Of a stretch of 64,000 bases of DNA, positions 32,932 through 41,126 are shown one piece after another (positions within the stretch are counted from its first letter, which is position 1; each line of letters begins with the position of its first letter). The notes under the pieces were generated by a model, which saw nothing but the letters and a program-made list of their open reading frames with translations, did no database searches and had not been told where the DNA came from. Position numbers and translations under genes: made by a program. The stretch is from Kitasatospora purpeofusca (GTDB taxonomy: Bacteria > Actinomycetota > Actinomycetes > Streptomycetales > Streptomycetaceae): positions 1 to 64,000 of the forward strand of contig NZ_JODS01000016.1 in NCBI RefSeq assembly GCF_000718025.1, in the 5' to 3' direction.

Positions 32932-34596
32932 ATGGACTCCGTGCCGAACACTCCGCCCGGCCAGCTGCGCCGGATGGCCGCCGTGTGGGAACAGGTGCTG
33001 AAGAAGGGCGGGATCGGGCCGGACGACTCGTTCTTCACCCTGGGCGGGCAGTCCGTGATGGCCGGCACCCTGGTGCGCGCGGCGGGGGAGCGGTTCGGGG
33101 TGCGGATCCCGATCCGGTCGCTGTTCGAATACTCCCGGCTGGGCGAGTTCACCGACCACGTCGTGGGGTTGGCGCTGCCCACGGCGCCGACCACCGCGCC
33201 GCCGCCGGACGCTGTCTCCACGGGCGCTGTCTCCACGGGCGCTGTCTCCACGGGCGCTGTCCCCCCGGACGTCCCCCTGGAGATGACGGCGTTCCAGCGA
33301 CGGATCTGGCTGGCCGAGCAGATCGATCCGAGCGTCCGCAACCACGTACCGCTCGCCTGGTCGGTGGCGGGCCGGTTGGACCCCGACCGGCTGCGCGTCG
33401 CACTCGGACGGCTGGTGGCCGAGCACGAGATCCTGCGCACCCGGTTCGTCGACGAGGACGACGGGTGGTCCGTGCGGTTGCGCGAGCCCTGGCTGCCGCC
33501 CCTGGAACTGCTCGACCTCGGCGAAGCCCCGGACGACACCTCCGCCGACACCACCGCCGACGCCTCCGCTGACGCCACCGACATCCCCGACGGCGTGACG
33601 GAATGGCTGGAAGCCGCCCTGCGCCTGCCGTTCGACCTGGAGTCCGGTCAGCTGCTGCGCGCCGCCCTGGGCGAGTTCGCCGACGGCCGGCAGCTGCTGC
33701 TGCTCTGCGTGCACCACCTGGTGATCGACGGGGAGTCGATACCCGTGCTGCTCGCGGAACTCGACCGCTGCTGCGCGACCCCGGACCGGCCGCGCCAGGT
33801 CGTCCAGTACCGCGAATTCGCCGCCCATCAGAGGGAGCAGCGGGACAGCGCCTCCTGGCGCACCGATCTGGCGTACTGGGAGTCGGCGCTGGAGGGGGCG
33901 TCCGCGGACACACCGCTGCCCGCGCCGGAGCGGCCGGAGCCGAACGGAGCGTTCCGACTGCCCCTGCCCGCAAGGCTGCTGGACTCGCTGCGCGCCGTGC
34001 AGTCGGAGCACGGCGTCAGCTGGTTCATGGTGGCCGCCACCGCGCTGGCGGTGTCCCTGCACCGGTGGACCGGCCTCGACGACGTCACCTTCGGATCCCC
34101 GACGACGAACCGCAACCACCCCCGCTTCGCCGAACTGTTCGGCCCGAGCCTCAACACCGCCGTGCTGCGCTCCGGGGTGACGGCGGACAGCACCGTGCTG
34201 GACGTACTGCTGCGGATGCGCGGCGAGGCGCTGGGCGCGCTGGAGCACCAGGCCGTGGAGTTCGACGACGTGCTCAACCACGTGAAGCCCGCCCGGCGGT
34301 TCGGCCACACCCCCTTTGTGAACGTCACGCTGAACATGAACCTGCTGGACGACCACGTCGCCGTACTGGACGGGGCGCTGCTGACGCCGCTGCTGATCGA
34401 CGAACTGCGCAGCGACTACGCCAAGTTCGGCTTGACGGTGACCATGGTGCAGCTGGAAGGCCGGCTGATCGGCCTGGTGTCCCACCGCGGGGACCAGCTC
34501 GGGGCCGAAGGCGCCCGGGACTTGGCCGACCGGCTCGCGGGCCTGCTGAACCGGTTCCCCGAAGCCCTGGACGAACCGGTGCTGCCGCGGGACTGA
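32932..34596 (+). CDS. NRPS 3: PCP - condensation
   Basis: 554 aa. Residues about 5-75 form a carrier domain with LGGQSVMAG (Ser 41). A linker follows with a four-fold AVSTG repeat encoded by exact 15-base copies at 33211-33258, then a full condensation domain (residues about 120-550). It has FQRRIWLAEQIDP (C1), HHLVIDGES (His 261, His 262, Asp 266, canonical) and FGSPTTNRNHPRFAELFGPSLN (C4-C5 region). This is the only condensation domain in the cluster with a fully canonical motif. It can pass the acyl group on its own carrier to an acceptor on a separate protein, such as NRPS 1 or the PKS. ATG 32932. Confidence 0.9.
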   Translation: MDSVPNTPPGQLRRMAAVWEQVLKKGGIGPDDSFFTLGGQSVMAGTLVRAAGERFGVRIPIRSLFEYSRLGEFTDHVVGLALPTAPTTAPPPDAVSTGAVSTGAVSTGAVPPDVPLEMTAFQRRIWLAEQIDPSVRNHVPLAWSVAGRLDPDRLRVALGRLVAEHEILRTRFVDEDDGWSVRLREPWLPPLELLDLGEAPDDTSADTTADASADATDIPDGVTEWLEAALRLPFDLESGQLLRAALGEFADGRQLLLLCVHHLVIDGESIPVLLAELDRCCATPDRPRQVVQYREFAAHQREQRDSASWRTDLAYWESALEGASADTPLPAPERPEPNGAFRLPLPARLLDSLRAVQSEHGVSWFMVAATALAVSLHRWTGLDDVTFGSPTTNRNHPRFAELFGPSLNTAVLRSGVTADSTVLDVLLRMRGEALGALEHQAVEFDDVLNHVKPARRFGHTPFVNVTLNMNLLDDHVAVLDGALLTPLLIDELRSDYAKFGLTVTMVQLEGRLIGLVSHRGDQLGAEGARDLADRLAGLLNRFPEALDEPVLPRD

Positions 34597-34608
34597 GCCC
34601 GACGCGAC

Positions 34609-34649
34609 GACGGGGGCGGGTGTGGCGTCACCGCCCACCCGCCCCCGTC
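34609..34649. terminator. Bidirectional terminator between PCP-C and aldo-keto reductase
   Basis: A perfect 14-bp inverted repeat (34609-34622 and 34636-34649) with a 13-base loop lies between the converging genes. Confidence 0.8.
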
Positions 34650-34660
34650 CCGGCGGCCGC

Positions 34661-35656
34661 TCAGTGCTGGCCGGGCAGTTCCGTGATGGGATGCCCGGAG
34701 ACCTCGTGCGGCTGGTACGGCTCCTCGAGGAAATTGATCTCGTCGGCGTCGAGTTCCACGTCCAGCGAGTCGATGGCGTCCTGGAGATGGCTCATTTTCG
34801 TGGCGCCGACAATGGGCGAGGTGACCGCCGGCTTCGAGAGCAGCCAGGCCAGCGCGAGCTGCGCCATCGGCAGTTCACGTTTGGCGGCCAATTGTCCGAG
34901 CCGGTCGACGATCTCGCGGTCGTTGTCCCGGTAGAGAATCTTGCCGAACTCGTCGGTCTCGCTCCGGGCGCTGACACTGTCCCATTTCCGCGCGAGCCGC
35001 CCCCTGGCCAGCGGACTCCAGGGAATTACGCCGACACCCTGGTCCTCGCACAGCGGGAGCATTTCCCGCTCCTCCTCGCGGTAGATCAGGTTGTAGTGGT
35101 TCTGCATGGTGCTGAAACGCGTCCAGCCGTTCCGCTCGGCGGTGTACTGGGCTTTGGCGAACTGCCAGGCCCACATCGACGACGCGCCGATGTGCAGCGC
35201 CTTTCCCGCTTTCACCACGTCGTGCAGGGCTTCCATGGTGACCTCGATCGGCGTCACCGGGTCCCACCGGTGGATCTGGTAGAGGTCGACGTAGTCGGTG
35301 CCGAGCCTGCGCAGGCTGTTGTCGATCTCGGTCATGATCGCCTTGCGGGACAGCCCCACGCCGTTCGGCCCGGGCCTGGTCCGTCCATTGACCTTGCTGG
35401 TCAGCACGATCTCGTCACGGCGGCCGTATTCGCGGAGAATCCGACCGACGATCCGCTCGCTGCTCCCGGCGGAGTAGACGTTCGCGGTGTCCACGAAGTT
35501 CACCCCGGACTCCAGGGCGTGCAGCATCATGGGCCGGGCCTGGTCGAGGTCCAGGGTCCAGCCGTGGACACCCTTGCCGGGTGTTCCGAAACTCAGGGCG
35601 CCCAGGCAGATCCGCGACACGTCCATGCCGGTCGAGCCCAGCTTGACGTACTTCAA
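34661..35656 (-). CDS. Aldo/keto reductase
   Basis: 331 aa NADPH-dependent oxidoreductase with a TIM-barrel fold. The catalytic tetrad can be read as Asp and Tyr in VDTANVYSAGSSER, Lys in VLTSKVNGR and His in YQIHRWDP. The cofactor region is visible as PWSPLARGRLARK and the C-terminal SPIVGATKMSHLQDAIDSL. Its gene uses clearly less GC-rich codons than the NRPS genes, hinting at separate ancestry. The start is TTG 35656, preceded by AGGAGGAAC at an ideal distance. Position at the cluster edge suggests reduction of a product carbonyl, but it may be unrelated. Confidence 0.93.
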   Translation of the reverse strand: MKYVKLGSTGMDVSRICLGALSFGTPGKGVHGWTLDLDQARPMMLHALESGVNFVDTANVYSAGSSERIVGRILREYGRRDEIVLTSKVNGRTRPGPNGVGLSRKAIMTEIDNSLRRLGTDYVDLYQIHRWDPVTPIEVTMEALHDVVKAGKALHIGASSMWAWQFAKAQYTAERNGWTRFSTMQNHYNLIYREEEREMLPLCEDQGVGVIPWSPLARGRLARKWDSVSARSETDEFGKILYRDNDREIVDRLGQLAAKRELPMAQLALAWLLSKPAVTSPIVGATKMSHLQDAIDSLDVELDADEINFLEEPYQPHEVSGHPITELPGQH

Positions 35657-35767
35657 GATGTTCCTCCTACGACGGGATCAGTGGCGGAACGAACAACACT
35701 TCATGGTGGCAAGGCCGCAGAGTTCGCCGCAAGTGTCCGGTCGACGATGGCCGACAATCCCACCACC

Positions 35768-35777
35768 TTTCGCGAAA
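35768..35777. promoter_or_regulatory. Palindrome upstream of the aldo-keto reductase
   Basis: A 10-base perfect palindrome, TTTCGCGAAA, lies about 110 bases upstream of the reductase start. It is A/T-richer than its surroundings and may be an operator; nothing else supports this. Confidence 0.3.
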
Positions 35778-35826
35778 AGCCGCCCGGAACCGCGAAACCG
35801 GTCCGCTCCGTTTCCCTCCATTCCCT

Positions 35827-37047
35827 TCACAAGGAATCCGGGAAATCACCGTGCCGGTGCCCGGGAACGCCCTCGCCGAGGGAGAGCTTCTCGACGCTGT
35901 TCCGGTCGCTGTCGGCCTCGGGGTACTGGACGAAGCAGTAGTCCTGGTCGGGAGTGAACGTCAGGTGTCCGGCCGCGCCGCCGACGGGTGTGCCGTCCTC
36001 CCGGAAGGCGGTGAGCCGGTGGGTCACCGAGTACACGGCGCCGGCGTGGCGGCCGGGGACCTTCAGGACGCCGGTGTCGGTGCGGCTGACCAGCTCGCTC
36101 ACGCCGGTGGCCGACGAGTACCCGAGTTCGACGGAGACTGTCGCGCTCGGCCCGGCCCCGGCGGCCCCGATGCCGATGCCCCCCTTCGCCGTCACCGAGA
36201 TGCCGACCCCGGCGCGCCAGGTGTCGCTCTGGGCCCGGGTGACGCCCTTGGTGATGCTGTAGCCCACGCTCTGCGCGGTGTCGCGGTGCTCGTTGTCGAT
36301 GTACTTCTCCAGCCTGTACTGCGCGTCGCGCTGGATCGTGTAGACCGGGGACTTGCGGACCTGCCGGAGCAGGCTCCTGTCGCGGTCCTTCACGGCGGGG
36401 AACGGGACCGTGACGACCTGTTCCCTGGCCCAGTTGGTGACGTCGACCGGCCTGCTGAAGCCGTCCATCACGGGCTTTCGCGAGCCGGTGCCCCGCCGGG
36501 TGCCGATGGGCAGGTTGAGTACGTGCATGGGCGGCCGGCCGACCGGTTCGCGGCCCGGGGACCAGCAGAACCCGCCGGTGTCGGAGGGGGTCGTCCTGAT
36601 GCCGTTCGTCCCGTACCAGTGGCCGGGGGCGACGACGGGCCACAGGCCGGCGGTCACGGGTGCGGCCACGTCGGCCGGATGCGCGTAGGTGAACCCGTCG
36701 TGGCTCTCCTTCACGCAGCCGAACTCTTCGTCCGTCCCGTGCCGGGGGTCCTGCCCCGGCGCGAGGAGGAAGTCGCTGAAGGCCCGGTAGCCGTCCGGCG
36801 GGACCATCCGCCACACCACGTCCCCGGTCGGCAGCTCACCGAGCTTCTCCCAGTCGGCGGCGGGGCGGACCATGTCGTTGCGGGGGTCGGTGTCGCGCAC
36901 CTCCAGGATCCAGGTGCCGGCTTCCTTGCCCAGGGCGCGCCATCCTTCGCCGTTCGGTCCGTCGGACCGGAGCCCGCCCTGCGGGATGCCGGTGAACCTG
37001 AGGGTGAGCGCCCCGAACCGGATCGGACGCGAGTAGACGGGATCCAT
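35827..37047 (-). CDS. Vps62-like / beta-pore-former-like protein
   Basis: 406 aa, no signal peptide; start at ATG 37047. The N-terminal half resembles Vps62-type modules: WRMVPPDGYRAFSDFLLAP, CVKESHDGFTYAH, LWPVVAPGHWYGTNGI, GGFCWSPG, followed by PPMHVLNLPI. The C-terminal half (residues about 255-400) is rich in alternating Ser/Thr/Val and Gly (GVTRAQSDTWRAGVGISVTA, GPSATVSVELGYSSATGVS) and then YSVTHRLTAFREDGTPVG. That layout is seen in aerolysin/ETX-like beta-pore-forming proteins. Both readings are by eye; a membrane-active or envelope-binding role is inference. It adjoins the NRPS/PKS locus on the same strand as the reductase, 170 bases upstream of it. Confidence 0.7.
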   Translation of the reverse strand: MDPVYSRPIRFGALTLRFTGIPQGGLRSDGPNGEGWRALGKEAGTWILEVRDTDPRNDMVRPAADWEKLGELPTGDVVWRMVPPDGYRAFSDFLLAPGQDPRHGTDEEFGCVKESHDGFTYAHPADVAAPVTAGLWPVVAPGHWYGTNGIRTTPSDTGGFCWSPGREPVGRPPMHVLNLPIGTRRGTGSRKPVMDGFSRPVDVTNWAREQVVTVPFPAVKDRDRSLLRQVRKSPVYTIQRDAQYRLEKYIDNEHRDTAQSVGYSITKGVTRAQSDTWRAGVGISVTAKGGIGIGAAGAGPSATVSVELGYSSATGVSELVSRTDTGVLKVPGRHAGAVYSVTHRLTAFREDGTPVGGAAGHLTFTPDQDYCFVQYPEADSDRNSVEKLSLGEGVPGHRHGDFPDSL

Positions 37048-37293
37048 GAGCCGTGCTCCCTGGTGTGGGGGATGGGTACGGTGATCCTTGGTCGGTTCGC
37101 GCACCAACAAACAACCGTTGCGCCACTCGACGGAAGGGCCGTCGTCGACTCCGGGTGACCTGCCGTCACCGTGTCGGACGGGCAGTGCCCGAGGTGGGCC
37201 GCATGCGGGGTCCGGCGGCTCGCGCACGGTTCGTGCGCTTGATTCGACAGCTGTCGGGAGCGATGCCTGTCGGGGGTGCCTGTTGGCCATCGC

Positions 37294-37309
37294 ATAGACA
37301 GATGTCAAT
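37294..37309. promoter_or_regulatory. Putative ArsR operator
   Basis: An imperfect inverted repeat, ATAGACA-GA-TGTCAAT, lies 9 bases before the arsR start. It resembles known ArsR/SmtB-type operators (ATnGAC-N-GTCAAT). A possible -10 hexamer, CAATAT, at 37306-37311 overlaps it, so bound repressor would block transcription. Confidence 0.6.
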
Positions 37310-37317
37310 ATAGACGC

Positions 37318-37695
37318 ATGTCGAATCTACAACTGCCGGTGCTCGGCCAGGACGACGCGGCCGCTTGCTGCTCGCCGATGGTCCGCGAGCCCCTGGGCGA
37401 GGACGCCGCCGTCGACCTGGCGAAGATGTTCAAGGCCCTCTCCGACCCGGTGCGGCTGCGACTGCTGTCGCTGATCGCCTCGCACGAGGGCGGCGAGGCC
37501 TGCGTCTGCGACCTGACCGGGCCGTTCGACGTGTCCCAGCCGACGATCTCCCACCACCTCAAGGTGCTGCGCGAGGCGGGCCTGGTCTGCTCCGAGCGCC
37601 GCGGGACCTGGGTCTACTACTGGGTGCTGCCCGCCGTCCTGGCCAGGCTCTCCGCTCTGCTGGAAGCCCCGGCCGCCGCCGGAGGCGCGAGATGA
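37318..37695 (+). CDS. arsR: ArsR-family metalloregulatory repressor
   Basis: 125 aa winged-helix repressor. The core reads LAKMFKALSDPVRLRLLSLIAS, then CVCDLTGPFDVSQPTISHHL (recognition helix) and VLREAGLVCSERRGTWVYY. Candidate As(III) ligands are the vicinal Cys 17-18 near the N-terminus and the CVC pair at the start of the DNA-binding domain, the classic ELCVCDL position. ATG 37318 lies so close to the putative -10 that the mRNA may be almost leaderless. It overlaps the aquaglyceroporin start by four bases (ATGA) and heads the arsenic operon. Confidence 0.94.
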   Translation: MSNLQLPVLGQDDAAACCSPMVREPLGEDAAVDLAKMFKALSDPVRLRLLSLIASHEGGEACVCDLTGPFDVSQPTISHHLKVLREAGLVCSERRGTWVYYWVLPAVLARLSALLEAPAAAGGAR

Positions 37696-38468
37696 CCGCG
37701 ATGGCCCCACTCGGCCGCCGGGCGGCCGCGGAGTTCGTCGGGACGGGCTCGCTGGTGGCCGTCGTGGTCGGCTCCGGCATCCAGGCCACGACGCTCTCCC
37801 AGGACGTCGGCGTCCAGCTGCTGGCCAACTCGCTGGCGACGGTGTTCGGCCTCGGGACGCTGATCCTGCTGCTCGGCCCGGTCTCCGGCGCCCACTTCAA
37901 CCCGGTCGTGACCCTGGCCGCCTGGTGGACCGCGCGCCGCGGTGGGGAAGGACCCGGCCCGCGCGAGGTCGCGGCCTACCTCCCGGCCCAGATCTCCGGC
38001 GCGATCGGCGGGGCGGTGCTCGCGGACACGATGTTCGCCGAGCCGCCGGTGGCCTGGTCGACGCACGACCGCTGGGCACCGCACCTGTGGCTGGGCGAGG
38101 TCGTCGCGACGGCCGGCCTGGTCCTGCTGATCCTCGGCCTGGCCCGCGTCGGCCGCGCCCACCTCGCCCCGGCCGCGGTCGCCTCGTACATCGGCGCCGC
38201 CTACTGGTTCACCTCCTCGACCAGCTTCGCCAACCCCGCGGTGACGATCGGCCGGGCCTTCTCCGACACCTTCGCCGGCATCGCCCCCGCCTCGGTGCTG
38301 CCGTTCGTCGCGGCGCAGCTCGTCGGCCTGGCCGTCGGCGCGGGCCTGCTGGTGCTGCTGTTCGGCGGCCCCGGGTCCCGGGCCCGGTCCCGGCCGGCCG
38401 CCGACCCCGCACTCTCTCCCGCCCTCCCCGCCCTTCCCGCCCCGAGAATCAAGGACCCTCTGTCGTGA
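37692..38468 (+). CDS. MIP/aquaglyceroporin, arsenite channel
   Basis: 258 aa with six membrane helices and the two half-helix motifs of aquaporins, HFNPVVTL (NPV) and SFANPAVTIG (NPA). In several bacteria an aquaglyceroporin replaces the ArsB pump in ars operons: ArsC reduces arsenate and arsenite leaves down its gradient through the channel. The gene order arsR-channel-arsC here fits that. It is coupled to arsR by ATGA. The C-terminal 30 residues are a Pro/Arg/Ala tail. Confidence 0.9.
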   Translation: MTAMAPLGRRAAAEFVGTGSLVAVVVGSGIQATTLSQDVGVQLLANSLATVFGLGTLILLLGPVSGAHFNPVVTLAAWWTARRGGEGPGPREVAAYLPAQISGAIGGAVLADTMFAEPPVAWSTHDRWAPHLWLGEVVATAGLVLLILGLARVGRAHLAPAAVASYIGAAYWFTSSTSFANPAVTIGRAFSDTFAGIAPASVLPFVAAQLVGLAVGAGLLVLLFGGPGSRARSRPAADPALSPALPALPAPRIKDPLS

Positions 38469-38529
38469 GCACTCCCGCCGTCCCGCCCGTCCCGCCCGTC
38501 CCGTCCCGTCCGTTCCAGCCGTCCCGTCC

Positions 38530-38925
38530 GTGCTGTTCGTCTGCGTGCACAACGCGGGCCGGTCCCAGATGGCCGCCGCCTTCCTCACCCGCCTCGGCGG
38601 CGACCGCGTCCAGGTCCGCTCGGCCGGCTCCGCCCCTGCCGAGGCCGTGAACCCGGCGGTGGTCGAGGCCCTGCGCGAGGTCGGGATCGACATCTCCGCC
38701 GAGATCCCGAAGATCCTCACCGTCGAGGCGGTCCAGTCCTCCGACGTGGTGATCACCATGGGCTGCGGCGACGCCTGCCCGCTCTTCCCCGGCAAGACCT
38801 ATCTGGACTGGAAGCTCGACGACCCGGCCGGCCAGGGCGTCGACGCCGTGCGCCCGATCCGCGACCGGATCGAGCAGCGCGTCCGCGCCCTCCTCGCCGA
38901 CCTCGACATCCGGGCCACCGCGTAA
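38530..38925 (+). CDS. arsC: Arsenate reductase, LMW-phosphatase type; start region frameshifted
   Basis: 131 aa. The catalytic loop is VCVHNAGRSQMA, the Cx5R signature of thioredoxin- or mycothiol-linked arsenate reductases, with further Cys in MGCGDACPLF and the closing DWKLDDPAGQG. The frame opens only at GTG 38530, with no ribosome site. A much better start, GTG 38465, overlaps the channel stop (GTGA) but is in another frame; it leads into 65 bases of GTCCC/GTCCCGCCC repeats. Removing one 5-base unit would join the two frames and restore a normal N-terminus. Either the gene slips in and out of frame, or the assembly has a repeat error. Confidence 0.85.
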   Translation: MLFVCVHNAGRSQMAAAFLTRLGGDRVQVRSAGSAPAEAVNPAVVEALREVGIDISAEIPKILTVEAVQSSDVVITMGCGDACPLFPGKTYLDWKLDDPAGQGVDAVRPIRDRIEQRVRALLADLDIRATA

Positions 38926-38962
38926 CCACCGCCACAGTCACTGTCGCCGCCGACGGGGGCCG

Positions 38963-39429
38963 GTGCGGGCGACGGACATGCTGCCCGAACACGCCGATCA
39001 GGTCCTGGAGATCTACCGCTCCGGCATCGACGGCGGTGACGCGACGTTCGAGGAAGCCGCCCCGAGCTGGGAGGCCTTCGACGCCGCCCGCCTCGCCGAG
39101 CACCGCCTGGTTGCCGTCGACCGCGCTGACCGGGTGGTCGGCTGGGCCACCGTCAGCCAGGTCTCCGACCGGTGCGCGTATGCCGGAGTAATAGAACACT
39201 CCGTCTAGGTCCGTCCCGACGCCCACGGCCGGGCGTCGGCACCCTGCTGCTGGACGCGCTGATCGCTTCCACCGAACAGGGCGGGGATCCGGACGATCCA
39301 GTCAGGGATCTTCCCGGAGAAAACCGCCATCCTCGCCCTCCACCGGCGGGCCGGGTTCGGAGTGGCCGGCACCGCGGGTGCCGGCGCGACATCGTTCTGC
39401 TCGAACGCCGCAGTCCCACCGTCGACTGA
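38963..39429 (+). pseudogene. Decayed arsN-type N-acetyltransferase
   Basis: From GTG 38963 the sequence reads a GNAT acetyltransferase of the phosphinothricin/arsinothricin type (VLEIYRSGIDGGDATFEEA, GWATVSQVSDRCAYAG, VIEHSV) and hits a stop at 39206. The family continues just after it in other frames: VGTLLLDALIASTEQGG, then IQSGIFPE with ALHRRAGFG, and finally DIVLLERRSPTVD ending at 39429. At least three frame changes are needed. Such acetyltransferases accompany ars operons, so this is the lost last gene of the arsenic island. Confidence 0.8.
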
Positions 39430-39489
39430 TCCGGGCCCCCTGCCGCGCTCCACCTCGGGGCGCTCGTTCACGGCGCGCTCGCATCGCGG

Positions 39490-40497
39490 GTGCCGATCGG
39501 CGACGGACCACCGGCCACCGCCCCTTCGCGGCGCACTATGGTCGCGCTCGGCAAGGAAGACGAGTCGACCTCGCCCACCCCGTGCTCCCGGTCGACGGAG
39601 ACCTCAGGAGGCCGGGTGGCGGACTCCGCTGCGGCCGAATCGTTGTGTCTCGGTTCGGTTGCTTCTGAGACCGGGGGTGGTTCTGGTCGGTATCCGTGTA
39701 GGGCGAACGGGGTCGACCCGCCCCCAGCCACTCACGGAAGGTCAACTGCGCTGAGAATTCAGCTGATTTGCAGGTGCTGCCTTGAGGACGTCGAGCTCCG
39801 CGACGGCATCCTCGTCCGCCATTGGCGCGACAGTGAGCCACCCACGCTGTGTCCTGCCTCCTACGGCCCTGCGAGCCGTGCCCGTCGGCCGACCCCCGCC
39901 GACATCAAGAGGCAGGAACTGCGGATTGCCACCCGTGCTCAGCGGCGCAAGCGTCTGCGCGCGGTGTACGAGGCCGCCCGGCTCGCGATGGACCCGCGCG
40001 ATCTCGATCCGGTGCCGGCCCCGACCGTTCTGCCGAAGTACGAAGGCCGCTGGTACGTGGCCGTCATGCTGCCGGGAACGGGTCCGGCGGACGTATGGCT
40101 GCCGGACATGACTCGGGGTGACCAGCGGCGGTACATCGGACGCTACCTTCCCAGTGCCCACGGCCTGCGGTGGAACACTGCGCGGGGCTGCTGGAGCGTC
40201 CCTACCCGTCATTTCCGAGAGCTCGCGTCGCACCTGTTGAGGTTCCATCCGACGATCATGCTGGGTCGCGAGTTCAATCCGTACGAGAGGTGCAACGGCT
40301 CCTGCCGGCACGCGATCGGGCTGGAATGCCAGTGCTCGTGCCTGGCGAAGTTCCACGGGAAGGGGCGTTGGAAGGCGGGGTGGGTCGAGGTGAGCGAATT
40401 CGACACGCTCCACCGGGGCACGTCCTGGCACTGGACGCTATTCTCCGTGAGTGGTGAGGCCCGGCCGCGGTCCCTCCACCGCTGGGCGGGCGGCTGA
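39490..40497 (+). CDS. Cys-rich hypothetical protein, phage/ICE-like
   Basis: Up to 335 aa; the start is uncertain because the first 90 residues are low-complexity and an internal start is likely. The middle is basic (KRQELRIATRAQRRKRLRA). The C-terminal part carries a probable metal site, CNGSCRHAIGLECQCSC, followed by FHGKGRW. Similar Cx3CxxAxGxxCxCxC blocks occur in small proteins of actinobacterial phages and integrative elements. The gene and the 600 bases after it are noticeably less GC-rich than the neighbourhood, consistent with recent transfer. Function unknown. Confidence 0.6.
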   Translation: MPIGDGPPATAPSRRTMVALGKEDESTSPTPCSRSTETSGGRVADSAAAESLCLGSVASETGGGSGRYPCRANGVDPPPATHGRSTALRIQLICRCCLEDVELRDGILVRHWRDSEPPTLCPASYGPASRARRPTPADIKRQELRIATRAQRRKRLRAVYEAARLAMDPRDLDPVPAPTVLPKYEGRWYVAVMLPGTGPADVWLPDMTRGDQRRYIGRYLPSAHGLRWNTARGCWSVPTRHFRELASHLLRFHPTIMLGREFNPYERCNGSCRHAIGLECQCSCLAKFHGKGRWKAGWVEVSEFDTLHRGTSWHWTLFSVSGEARPRSLHRWAGG

Positions 40498-41126
40498 CCG
40501 GGGCGCGAGCACAGTATTCCACCGGACTCCTGCGGGCGAGCGCAGGCGGATCGTGCTGAACGATCCGCAACCACTGCAGGACCACGGCTGCTTCATGCCG
40601 GAGGAGTACACCCGTTCGCCGTCCCCCGGAGCGTGATGCCGCTGGGCTCGGTCACGAGTCCGAACTCGGCATCGCCGTCCGCTGCGGCGACTGCCTGCCC
40701 CTGGCCCGGCGGATCAGCGCGGCCATGCTCCGACTGCGTGCACACCGTGTGCGAGGCGCTCGCCGCGCAGGCGCGGAGGGTCGCCGAGGCCTGGAGCGAA
40801 AGCCCCTTCTGAGGGCCACCCGGTCGCGGCGGGCCCGGCCGCCGACCCTCTCCTGGGACCGGGTTCCGGTGATCGTCGCAACCGGCCCCGGGTTTCGTCG
40901 AAACTCCTTGAATTCGTGGCTCCGCGGCCGCCCGGAACAGTGCCTTGCGGGGCCCACGAGGGGTCGCGGCAGCCCTGCCGCAGCGGCCCGAACCCGTTTG
41001 GCCCGACCGCTCCCGAAGGCCCGTCAGGCGCCCGTGCGCGGCCTCGCCGAACCGCCTCTGACCTGGTGTTTTCCTGGAAATCTCCTAGGCTGTGGGAGCT
41101 CTGTCGGACACCTCGGAGGGGACATC
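40498..41126. other. 629-base gap with possible ORF remnant
   Basis: No convincing gene. Around 40640-40812 two frames in turn read protein-like (AVRCGDCLPLARRISAA, then CSDCVHTVCEALAAQARR ending at TGA), as if a small Cys-containing gene had suffered one frameshift. The last 100 bases precede the GyrB-like gene and should hold its promoter. Confidence 0.4.

Noticed and set aside
40633..40812. Small Cys-containing ORF as a real gene.
   Set aside because: Protein-like sequence switches frame midway, and there is no convincing ribosome site.
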